Shown in pieces: positions 57,520 to 64,000 of a stretch of DNA of 64,000 nt. The position numbers and the translations under genes are program-made. Below the pieces are notes generated by a model. The model did not search any database. It was not told where the DNA came from and saw only the letters and a list, made by a program, of their open reading frames with translations. Position 1 is the first letter of the stretch. Each line of letters starts with the position of its first letter. Origin of the DNA: Bacteroidota bacterium (GTDB taxonomy: Bacteria; Bacteroidota; Bacteroidia; Cytophagales; Cyclobacteriaceae); NCBI GenBank assembly GCA_023428695.1, contig JAEYWY010000013.1:1-64000 (forward strand), in the 5' to 3' direction.

Positions 57520-58971
57520 ATGTCACAGCGCAAAGATTCGATCAATATTTTGATCATCGACGATGATCACGACGACTTCCTTATCATCAGTGACTACCTG
57601 AGTGCAATTGATCGCGATCGTTTCAAGATTGCGTGGTGCCCACAATACCAGGAGGCCCTACAACAAATCGAACGTCGTGCGCACGATATCTACTTTGTCG
57701 ACTACCGACTCGGTGCAAAAACAGGCCTTGACCTTTTACGCGACGCCGGTGCGATGAAGATTGAAGAGCCCATTATTTTATTGACAGGTTTCGGGAACCC
57801 GGAAGTTGATAAGGAAGCGATGCGTATCGGAGCCATGGACTACCTCATCAAGGCCGAGCTCACTACGGAAAAGCTCGAACGATGTATCCGGTATTCGCTC
57901 GAACGGTCCGCTGCGCTAAAGGCGCTAAGGGCAAACGAACAGAAGTATCGAAACATATTCGAGCGCTCGAAAGATGCGATTTTTATCACGGATTCAGATC
58001 TTCGTTTTCGCGATGTAAATCAGGCAATGAGTCAGTTACTTGAATACGAAGTGGAAACGCTTCTGCAAAAATCGCTTTATGATCTCATCGACGACAAAAC
58101 AATCAGGACAAAAATCCGCGAGGCGCTTGAGGCCACCGGTGAGATAATAGATCTTGAATTGGTGATGACGGATCAAAGTCAGGAGAAAAAATATTTTGTA
58201 CTGACCGCTTCCCTGCAACCCGGCAACGACATCAATTATGTGCAGGGAATCCTACATGATATCACCAACCTGAAACGAGCAGAACGCGCTACGCTTTATG
58301 CGGAAAAGCTGGCATCGGCAGGACGACTGGTAAGAACACTTGCTCACGAGGTACGCAATCCATTGAACAACGTTCAAATGGCGATCGAACAAATCAGCCC
58401 CGAAAGTTTGTCTGAAGAGGACAAAGTGTTTGTTGAAATTATTCAGCGTAATGCGAAACGGATTGATAACCTGATCGCCGAATTGCTTGACAGTTATAAA
58501 CCCAACGAGAAAAAGTTTCGTGTGACAAATCTGCAGAACGTTCTTGAGGATACGATTCAGCTTGTTTCAGACAGAATACATCTTAAGGGAATCAATGTTT
58601 CGAAACAATACCCCGATGCTCCGTGCATCATCCACGCAGACGAAGAGAAACTCAAGATTGCTTTTCTGAATATTCTTGTTAATGCCACTGAGGCCATTGC
58701 AAATGGGGATGGGCGCGTTGGCGTTACGCTTGCTGAAAGGAGCGAAGAGTATGTGGTCGAGATTACTGACAACGGCAGCGGAATCCCCCCGGAAATTTTG
58801 ACTAAGCTTTTTGAACCATATTTCACTTCCAAACGCAATGGCATGGGGCTGGGCCTGGCGGCTACGTTGAATATTGTACAGTCACATGGTGGAACTATAG
58901 ACGTTGAGTCGGAGTTGAATGCGGGATCCAAATTCATTGTAACGGTACCGAAAATCAAGGAAGAAGACTAG
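57520..58971 (+). CDS. Receiver-PAS-histidine kinase hybrid (NtrB-like kinase core)
   Basis: 483 residues. N-terminal receiver (about 8-125; acceptor Asp61 in YFVDYRLG, with KAE in place of the usual KP), PAS domain (about 138-255), HisKA with His276 in LAHEVRNPLNNV and HATPase with ILVNATEAIANG and GLGLAATLNIV. The H box resembles NtrB/AtoS kinases that partner sigma-54 activators. The receiver sits before the kinase, so it probably modulates it. Starts one base after the previous stop; last gene of the operon, terminator at 58990. Confidence 0.93.
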   Translation: MSQRKDSINILIIDDDHDDFLIISDYLSAIDRDRFKIAWCPQYQEALQQIERRAHDIYFVDYRLGAKTGLDLLRDAGAMKIEEPIILLTGFGNPEVDKEAMRIGAMDYLIKAELTTEKLERCIRYSLERSAALKALRANEQKYRNIFERSKDAIFITDSDLRFRDVNQAMSQLLEYEVETLLQKSLYDLIDDKTIRTKIREALEATGEIIDLELVMTDQSQEKKYFVLTASLQPGNDINYVQGILHDITNLKRAERATLYAEKLASAGRLVRTLAHEVRNPLNNVQMAIEQISPESLSEEDKVFVEIIQRNAKRIDNLIAELLDSYKPNEKKFRVTNLQNVLEDTIQLVSDRIHLKGINVSKQYPDAPCIIHADEEKLKIAFLNILVNATEAIANGDGRVGVTLAERSEEYVVEITDNGSGIPPEILTKLFEPYFTSKRNGMGLGLAATLNIVQSHGGTIDVESELNAGSKFIVTVPKIKEED

Positions 58972-58989
58972 AATAATGCATGAATTACA

Positions 58990-59018
58990 AAAAAAGGCCG
59001 GACGAACCGGCCTTTTTT
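58990..59018 (+). terminator. Bidirectional terminator
   Basis: Perfect stem AAAAAAGGCCGG / CCGGCCTTTTTT with loop ACGAA. With A and T runs on both sides it serves the rpoN operon (+) and the OMP gene (-). Confidence 0.93.
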
Positions 59019-59039
59019 ATTTTTTTTGACAGGCTATCT

Positions 59040-59687
59040 CTAGAAACCGAATCCGATGAAGATCGTTCCCACGCTGTTTTTCGAATTCTTTGTGAACTCG
59101 CCGGCAATGCTTCCCGATTCCCCGACTTCTTTGAAGCCATGGGTATAACGTGCACCAATGATGAAACCGTTAAAGTCAAACCCGATACCGGCAGCAAGTC
59201 CGTAGTCAAAACGATTAAAGTCGCCTTCATCCAGGTCTGCGATGTCCTGAATATCGAGATCGTCGTCCAGGTTCTTGATATTCGCGGACGTTAGATATGA
59301 AATGTACGGTCCGACCTGAATGTTGAATACGTCGCCGATATGGAAAACCCCCATTACAGGAAGCTCGAGATAGTTGAAGTTGAATCTGTATTCGCCTTCT
59401 CCCTGAACGAAGTTGTCGTAACTGAGTTTTGCTCCCTTACTACTATAGAGTAACTCCGGCTGAATTGCAACAGCCTCCGACACAGGTAACTTCATAAACA
59501 ATCCCAGGTTTAGTCCGGCTTTCACATTATTGTCTTCCAGTTCATCGACCCGGAAATTGGAAAAGTTTGCACCACCCTTGACTCCAAAGCGTGTGACATT
59601 CGACTCCTGGGCATGCGTGGTTATTGCTCCCAGCAGGCAAAGCGCAACTACTGGTAAAATATATTTCATCTTTTTCATAGCGTTCAA
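59040..59687 (-). CDS. Outer-membrane beta-barrel protein (porin family, OMP_b-brl_2)
   Basis: 215 residues. Signal peptide ending THAQ (about residue 27), then an eight-strand barrel pattern beginning RFGVKGGANFSNF, alternating Gly/aromatic strands, and a C-terminal FIGFGF ending in Phe. Typical small Bacteroidota barrel; ligand unknown. It lies 18 bases after the OmpA-type gene, in the same operon. Confidence 0.88.
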   Translation of the reverse strand: MNAMKKMKYILPVVALCLLGAITTHAQESNVTRFGVKGGANFSNFRVDELEDNNVKAGLNLGLFMKLPVSEAVAIQPELLYSSKGAKLSYDNFVQGEGEYRFNFNYLELPVMGVFHIGDVFNIQVGPYISYLTSANIKNLDDDLDIQDIADLDEGDFNRFDYGLAAGIGFDFNGFIIGARYTHGFKEVGESGSIAGEFTKNSKNSVGTIFIGFGF

Positions 59688-59705
59688 ATGTTTGTTTTGT
59701 GTTGT

Positions 59706-60374
59706 TTATCTCGCTGATGCTTGTTCTTTGGCTTCCTCAATCATTTGTTCATTTGCATAGATGGCGAACTCAACTCTGCGATTTTTGGCCATATTCTCTG
59801 CATTGTCATTGGGGAATTTCGGCTGTCCTTCGCCATACCAGTCTGTTTCAATGCGGGATGCCCCAATGTTTGCTCCCTGCAGATAAGTGCTAACTGCATT
59901 TGCCCGGCGCTTTGACAACTTCTTGTTATACGCGTCTGTACCCGTTGCATCCGTGTGCCCCTCAACAAGAATATTTGTGTCAGGATACTTCTTGAGTATC
60001 TCGGCAAGTTGATTTAGTTTCTCTTTTGACTCTGCGCTCAGTTCTTCACTGTCGTGAGCGAAAAGCACACCTGAATCAAATGTCACGTTAATTCCTTCAC
60101 CTACACGCGTTACTTCTGCACCTGGGATTTGTTCGATCTCTTCGGCTTGTTTGTCCATTTTGCGCCCGATAATTCCACCGGCCACACCACCTACTGTAGC
60201 ACCGATGATCGCACCGAGAGCAGTGTTTCCTGCGGCTTTACCTACACCAGCACCTACGGCACCACCAGCACCAGCACCAATCATCGCGCCTTTCTGCGAC
60301 TTGGTAAGCGTCTTGCAGCTGAATGTGGATGCGCTTAAGAAAACGACTATTAAAACTGCGAATGTTTGTTTCAT
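59706..60374 (-). CDS. OmpA-family lipoprotein with glycine zipper
   Basis: 222 residues. Lipobox FSC (Cys20), then a glycine-zipper segment (about 30-72; GAGAGGAVGAGVG) and a C-terminal OmpA domain (about 95-205) with the peptidoglycan-binding motifs ILVEGHTDATGTDAYNKKLS, RRANAVSTYL and NRRVEF. It should link the outer membrane to the cell wall. First gene of a two-gene operon. Confidence 0.93.
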   Translation of the reverse strand: MKQTFAVLIVVFLSASTFSCKTLTKSQKGAMIGAGAGGAVGAGVGKAAGNTALGAIIGATVGGVAGGIIGRKMDKQAEEIEQIPGAEVTRVGEGINVTFDSGVLFAHDSEELSAESKEKLNQLAEILKKYPDTNILVEGHTDATGTDAYNKKLSKRRANAVSTYLQGANIGASRIETDWYGEGQPKFPNDNAENMAKNRRVEFAIYANEQMIEEAKEQASAR

Positions 60375-60543
60375 AATAAGTTTTTTGGTTCAACATCTTG
60401 CTGTTCGTTACAGCTTCATTCTATATCGAAGGATAAAAAAACGAAATGCCACAGGCGATTTCCTGTCCTAAACGACTTACGTGGTTTTTGAAAAAGGAAT
60501 TTGTCCGCAAAAATGCGGAGGATTTCCGCAGGCGTCCGTAAGG
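60375..60543 (-). other. Upstream region of the OmpA-type gene
   Basis: No gene seen. It holds the TGGCA box at 60436-60451 and a hairpin CCGCA/TGCGG at 60505-60518. Confidence 0.5.
60436..60451 (-). promoter_or_regulatory. Sigma-54-like TGGCA box upstream of the OmpA gene
   Basis: On the minus strand TGGCATTTCGTTTTTT, 77 bases before the ATG at 60374. -24 half matches, -12 half is only a T run. Confidence 0.33.
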
Positions 60544-60588
60544 AAAAAGGACGGCAGACAAGACCACTCGTCTGATGTCAGCCGTCCC
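60544..60588 (-). terminator. Terminator after the holin-like/unknown gene pair
   Basis: On the minus strand GGACGGC / GCCGTCC with a partly paired 25-base interior, then five T, right after the stop at 60592. Confidence 0.75.
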
Positions 60589-60591
60589 AGT

Positions 60592-61008
60592 TTATTGGAC
60601 AGGTTCTGCGTGTACAGGTTTTTGTTCTCGCACGATAGTTCTTTCAACAACGGTTTTTTTGAATTTCGGTCTGCGAAACATCGGTGGTGCATCGGGAAGA
60701 ATATGCGATGTAAGATTTTTCAAAATCGCTGGTAGCACAAGACGCAAAAGGAAATTTGATTTTGAAAACAACTTCGCCACAAGGATGTCGATTCCGATGT
60801 TGGTACCCGCTGCCATGATGGGATCTTTGCCGTCGTCGCGACTAAGCAGTTTCGTTACATTTTCAGAGAGACTCACTATTGGGCGAAATTCATTCTTTAA
60901 TTCGTCAATATCCCTTTGAATCTGAGCACGCTGACCTTTCAGCGCCTCTGTCAGGCGTTCCTTTTCCCGAACCAGGTCTTCGTATGAGGAGATAGGTCTG
61001 CTATTCAT
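60592..61008 (-). CDS. Conserved hypothetical protein paired with holin-like gene
   Basis: 138 residues, no signal. The first half is a charged coiled coil (EKERLTEALKGQRAQIQRDI); the middle has a moderately hydrophobic segment (about 65-95) and the tail is basic with Val/Glu. No domain recognised. Overlaps the holin-like gene by 8 bases, so they are co-translated. Confidence 0.75.
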   Translation of the reverse strand: MNSRPISSYEDLVREKERLTEALKGQRAQIQRDIDELKNEFRPIVSLSENVTKLLSRDDGKDPIMAAGTNIGIDILVAKLFSKSNFLLRLVLPAILKNLTSHILPDAPPMFRRPKFKKTVVERTIVREQKPVHAEPVQ

Positions 61009-61342
61009 ATGTGCTTTTGATTATAAGGTTTCTGAAGAATGGAAGTAATACACTTTTTCGCAGTGCGATAATAAGAATTGCGATCAAAGCGTAGAATCCA
61101 GCGATAGTGGCAAATCCTAAAAGCATGTTTTCCATTTGCTGACCGAGCCAGTAACCGAGGCCGATGCTTACAAGTAGTATGAAAAAGAATGCAAATACGG
61201 CAACAAGCACCCCGGTGATACTCGACGACGCTATTCCGGCCGCCTTGTCGGTTGCTTTGAGTACATTGAGAGCAAAATACGTTTCCATGTATTCTGTAAC
61301 ATGGTCGGTAAGGTTCTCTGCTTTATGTTTAATTTCTTTCAT
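61001..61342 (-). CDS. Holin-like/DUF1469 (YqjE-type) membrane protein
   Basis: 113 residues: amphipathic N terminus, two membrane spans (about 42-65 and 74-97), basic C terminus. This is the Phage_holin_3_6/YqjE pattern found in chromosomal stress clusters (with YqjD/ElaB-type partners), not evidence for a prophage. The ATG at 61342 is preferred over a TTG at 61354. Confidence 0.85.
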   Translation of the reverse strand: MKEIKHKAENLTDHVTEYMETYFALNVLKATDKAAGIASSSITGVLVAVFAFFFILLVSIGLGYWLGQQMENMLLGFATIAGFYALIAILIIALRKSVLLPFFRNLIIKSTYE

Positions 61343-61381
61343 AGGCTGTGACAATTAGATCATTATTTACCTGATTAAGGC

Positions 61382-61397
61382 AAAAAAACTTATGCCG
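61382..61397 (-). promoter_or_regulatory. Sigma-54-like CGGCA box upstream of the holin-like gene
   Basis: On the minus strand CGGCATAAGTTTTTTT followed by GCC, 55 bases before the ATG. One mismatch in the -24 half; the GC stands 13 rather than 10 bases after GG. Confidence 0.28.
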
Positions 61398-61506
61398 TTC
61401 GTGATTCATCCCTTCGTCGGGTTGTGAAATTCCTTCCCCATTGCTAGCTTTTACAAAAATTCGCCGTTACCTGTAACTTTTTGATTTCCTATGCAACTAA
61501 GTCGGT

Positions 61507-61857
61507 ATGAATTTGAATTCTCCTCCCACTGTTGTGATTATCGATGATGAACCAGATTCATGTCTTCTCTGGAAGTCTTTCCTGACGCAATTAAAATATA
61601 CCGTATTCACTGCACTCACCCTTCGTGACGGGCTCACATTGCTGGAGTCGGTCAAGCCAGACGTTATCTTTCTTGATAATAACCTGCCCGACGGACTCGG
61701 CTGGGAACACCTGGATGAAATTTGTGCACGTCATCCAAAGTGCAGGATTCATCTCGTGAGTGCCTACGAGTTCGACGCCAGGCGATTTGAACGCGAAAAC
61801 GTAACTGTTCACAACAAACCCCTGACTCTTTCCTACATCCGGCAACTGCTCTCCTGA
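61507..61857 (+). CDS. Stand-alone receiver-domain response regulator
   Basis: 116 residues, a single REC domain: acidic pair in VVIIDDEPDS, acceptor Asp57 in VIFLDNNLPDG, Ser in LVSAYE and Lys in HNKPL. No output domain, so it acts by protein contact or as a phosphate relay, possibly for the kinases at 55944 and 57520. Divergent from the holin-like gene. Confidence 0.9.
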   Translation: MNLNSPPTVVIIDDEPDSCLLWKSFLTQLKYTVFTALTLRDGLTLLESVKPDVIFLDNNLPDGLGWEHLDEICARHPKCRIHLVSAYEFDARRFERENVTVHNKPLTLSYIRQLLS

Positions 61858-61868
61858 TCGGCCAGGCA

Positions 61869-61884
61869 TGGCATTATCTTTTTA
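61869..61884 (+). promoter_or_regulatory. Sigma-54-like TGGCA box upstream of mlaE
   Basis: TGGCATTATCTTTTTA, 43 bases before ATG 61912. -24 half matches, -12 half is T-rich and lacks GC. Confidence 0.33.
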
Positions 61885-61888
61885 ACTG

Positions 61889-61906
61889 TTCAGGTTTTTA
61901 CCTGAA
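61889..61906 (+). promoter_or_regulatory. Hairpin in the mlaE leader
   Basis: TTCAGGT-tttt-ACCTGAA, a perfect 7-bp stem ending 5 bases before ATG 61912. It could limit translation or end the receiver-gene transcript. Confidence 0.4.
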
Positions 61907-61911
61907 ACTCA

Positions 61912-62655
61912 ATGAGTAAATTTTTGCTGGAATTGGCTCGCATCGCAAGATTCGTAGCAAAGACAATTCGTCATTTCTTTATCTCATTTGAATTCAGGGA
62001 AATGATAAACCAATGCTTTATCGTTGGTTACAGATCCCTGTTTCTCATTGGGTTCACAGCTTTCATTGCCGGAATTGTCTTTACGAAACAGTCCCGGCCT
62101 TCTCTTGCGTCTTTTGGCGCGGAGTCGTGGCTTCCATCTCTCGTTTCGCAGGCCGTGGTGCGGTCCCTCGGACCACTCATCACCGGATTAATATGTGCAG
62201 GTAAACTGGGGTCGAACATCGGCGCTGAACTCGGAAGTATGAAAGTGTCGGAACAGATCGATGCAATGGAAGTTTCGGGAACGCGCCCGTTCTCTTATCT
62301 GGTTGTAACACGCGTCCTGGCAACGACGCTCATGCTGCCTGTGCTCGTGGTATATACTGATGTGATCGCATTGTTCGGTTCGTACATGATGGTGAACATG
62401 GTGAATAACTCAAGCCTGCAATTGTTTTTTAACGAAGTGTCGGTATCGATTACCTATCTCGATATTTTCTCATCACTTATCAAGTCAGCGTTCTTTGGTT
62501 TCGCCATTGGTATAATCAGCTGCTATGCAGGATACCATACAACGGGTGGAACATCAGGTGTGGGCAAGGCGGCTAATACCTCCGTCGTGGTATCGATGAT
62601 TTTCATTTTTGTGATTGACCTGGTTTCGCTTCAATTCATCAACCTTTTCCGCTGA
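61912..62655 (+). CDS. mlaE: MlaE-type lipid ABC transporter permease
   Basis: 247 residues with five or six spans. MlaE/DUF140 marks: the conserved QSRPSLASFGAESW region, LGPLITGLICAGKLGSNIGAELGSMKVSEQIDAMEVSG with the EQIDAM segment, and FFGFAIGIISCYAGYHTTGG. It forms an inner-membrane phospholipid transporter with MlaF and MlaD. Stop and next start share a base. Confidence 0.93.
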   Translation: MSKFLLELARIARFVAKTIRHFFISFEFREMINQCFIVGYRSLFLIGFTAFIAGIVFTKQSRPSLASFGAESWLPSLVSQAVVRSLGPLITGLICAGKLGSNIGAELGSMKVSEQIDAMEVSGTRPFSYLVVTRVLATTLMLPVLVVYTDVIALFGSYMMVNMVNNSSLQLFFNEVSVSITYLDIFSSLIKSAFFGFAIGIISCYAGYHTTGGTSGVGKAANTSVVVSMIFIFVIDLVSLQFINLFR

Positions 62656-63437
62656 TGCTGCACAGAGAACAAAATAAAGGCGTCAATATTCTTCACTCCG
62701 AGGACAAGCGCGTTGTGCGAATCCGTCATTTGCAGAAATCATTTAATGACAAGGTAGTACTGCGCGATGTAAACCTTGACTTATACGAAGGTGAAAATCT
62801 TGTTGTCCTGGGACGATCCGGCACGGGGAAGTCAGTTACTATAAAATGTATGGTCGGCCTTATTCAGGCTGATGGCGGCGAAATCGACGTTTTGGGATAC
62901 GATGTTCAGAAGTTAAACATCAAAGAACTGAATGATCTTCGAAAGCAGGTTGGCTTTTCATTTCAGGGAAGCGCGTTGTATGATTCAATGAGTGTCCGGC
63001 AAAATCTTGAGTTTCCATTGAGGCGAAATCTTGGAATTCACGATCCACACGAACTTGAGCAACGCATAATGAATGCACTTGATGACGTGGGGCTTACGCA
63101 TGCAGTTGATCTCATGCCGGCAGAATTGTCCGGCGGGATGAAGAAACGAATTGGGATTGCGAGAACGCTTATCCTCAACCCGAAAATTATGCTTTATGAC
63201 GAACCGACAGCCGGGCTTGATCCGATCACCTCTCAGGAAATCAACGACCTGATCGTCGGCGTTCGGGATAAGTACAGCACGTCGTCAATTATCATCACAC
63301 ATGATATCGCCTCTGCCCGTCAGACTGGCGACAGAATTGTAGTTCTTATTGATGGCGTTAATGCCCTAGAGGGCACGTTTGATGAACTCCGGAATTCCGG
63401 TCACCCGGAACTGGACGCCTTCTTTAGTTATAACTGA
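62655..63437 (+). CDS. mlaF: MlaF-type lipid ABC transporter ATPase
   Basis: 260 residues. Walker A GRSGTGKS, Q loop VGFSFQGSALYDSM, signature LSGGMKKR, Walker B MLYDEPTAGLDP and H-loop THD. The QGSALYDSM form is typical of MlaF. Powers phospholipid trafficking between the membranes. Confidence 0.95.
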   Translation: MLHREQNKGVNILHSEDKRVVRIRHLQKSFNDKVVLRDVNLDLYEGENLVVLGRSGTGKSVTIKCMVGLIQADGGEIDVLGYDVQKLNIKELNDLRKQVGFSFQGSALYDSMSVRQNLEFPLRRNLGIHDPHELEQRIMNALDDVGLTHAVDLMPAELSGGMKKRIGIARTLILNPKIMLYDEPTAGLDPITSQEINDLIVGVRDKYSTSSIIITHDIASARQTGDRIVVLIDGVNALEGTFDELRNSGHPELDAFFSYN

Positions 63438-63457
63438 TAATATGAACAAACACTACC

Positions 63458-64000
63458 ATGAAATCCAATGAAGTTCAGCAGAGTATAAAACTGGGGATAT
63501 TTGTCCTGACCGGGCTCGTACTCTTTTTTGTTGCTGTATTTCTTGTTGGCAGCGAGAATAACTTGTTCAGTCGAACCTTTACCGCACACGCTGTCTTCAA
63601 GAATGTGGAAGGACTCAAAGAAGGAGACAACGTCTGGCTGTCTGGAGTGAAAATAGGGACCGTGAAAGAAGTCAGGATTGTAAAAGAGGGACGTGTGGTG
63701 GTGACGTTAAGCCTGAAGGATCGTCAAAACAAGTTCATCAAGCGTGATGCGACAGCGTCAATCGGTTCCGATGGGTTGGTGGGGAGCAAGATCGTTGTCA
63801 TACGGCCCGGACAATCCGATCAGATCATCCAGGATACTGATACTATTGGCGCCATGTCACCGGCAGACACGCAGGAATTAATCAACATCGCGCGAGACGT
63901 TGGCGACAATACGCGCAGCCTGACCGAGAATCTTAAGGAGCTTACGAGTCGGATCAGTGAAGGCAAGGGCATCGTGGGTGAATTATTACACGATGGTGAT
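63458..64000 (+). CDS. mlaD: MlaD-type MCE domain protein (3' partial)
   Basis: 181 residues visible; the frame is open at the window end. One N-terminal span (about 11-30) precedes an MCE domain (about 38-118; FKNVEGLKEGDNVWLSGVKIGTV, GSDGLVGSKIVVI). A helical tail has begun (NIARDVGDNTRSLTENLKEL). It is the substrate-binding periplasmic ring of the transporter. ATG 63458 lies 20 bases after mlaF. Confidence 0.92.
   Translation, partial: MKSNEVQQSIKLGIFVLTGLVLFFVAVFLVGSENNLFSRTFTAHAVFKNVEGLKEGDNVWLSGVKIGTVKEVRIVKEGRVVVTLSLKDRQNKFIKRDATASIGSDGLVGSKIVVIRPGQSDQIIQDTDTIGAMSPADTQELINIARDVGDNTRSLTENLKELTSRISEGKGIVGELLHDGD

Noticed and set aside
61001..61342. Prophage remnant suggested by a holin-like protein
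   Set aside because: No other phage gene is near; the DUF1469/YqjE family is commonly chromosomal.

Overview
The window is a bacterial chromosome segment that looks like the phylum Bacteroidota, probably a Cytophagales-type organism. The evidence is paired SusC/SusD genes, a hybrid two-component sensor that reads glycans, a type 9 secretion (T9SS) C-terminal sorting domain, a lipoprotein form of TamA (TamL), FG-GAP/VCBS proteins with an ASPIC/UnbV domain, almost no Shine-Dalgarno sequences and A-rich leaders. Genus is an inference. No rRNA, tRNA, CRISPR array, transposase or prophage was seen.

Region 1 (1-8549) is the distal half of the division and cell wall (dcw) cluster: murD (5' end outside the window), ftsW, murG, murC, ftsQ, ftsA, ftsZ. 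The first five are packed with overlaps or zero spacing. ftsA and ftsZ each carry the same 12-base leader motif exactly 26 bases before their ATG.

Region 2 (8550-17239) holds a small lipoprotein, a 1373-residue hybrid two-component system (HTCS), a minus-strand lipoprotein of unknown function and a MacB/FtsX-type permease. About 1 kb with little coding follows (17240-18248). It contains palindromic repeats, a 32-residue single-span membrane micro-protein with a good Bacteroidota -7 box, and four contiguous 21-22 bp direct repeats just upstream of the next operon.

Region 3 (18249-36534) is a polysaccharide utilisation locus: PA14-containing GH31, SusC, SusD and two TIG-domain surface glycan-binding proteins end at a strong terminator. 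A second block follows with a VCBS/ASPIC lipoprotein, a T9SS-exported clan GH-A hydrolase and a GH3 beta-glucosidase. The GH31 + GH3 + TIG-type SGBP + HTCS combination resembles known xyloglucan loci, so a hemicellulose is the best guess for substrate.

Region 4 (36650-48288) has a NYN-LOTUS RNA-related protein, a Tat-exported hydroxypyruvate isomerase-like protein, an AI-2E family transporter, the TamB/TamL outer-membrane assembly pair and a poxvirus-type topoisomerase IB.

Region 5 (48298-61857) looks like an envelope or stress-response island: DUF1328, DUF4142, a BrkB-like membrane protein, an SDR dehydrogenase, small coiled-coil exported proteins, an OmpA lipoprotein, a beta-barrel protein, a holin-like membrane protein and a stand-alone receiver. 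In its middle is an operon of rpoN (sigma-54), an NtrC-type activator and two histidine kinases. Six transcription units from tamB to mlaE carry a TGGCA box 36-77 bases before the start codon and a seventh carries CGGCA. This suggests a local sigma-54 regulon, although the -12 half is weak.

Region 6 (61912-64000) is the start of an Mla-type lipid transport operon (mlaE, mlaF, and mlaD cut by the window edge).
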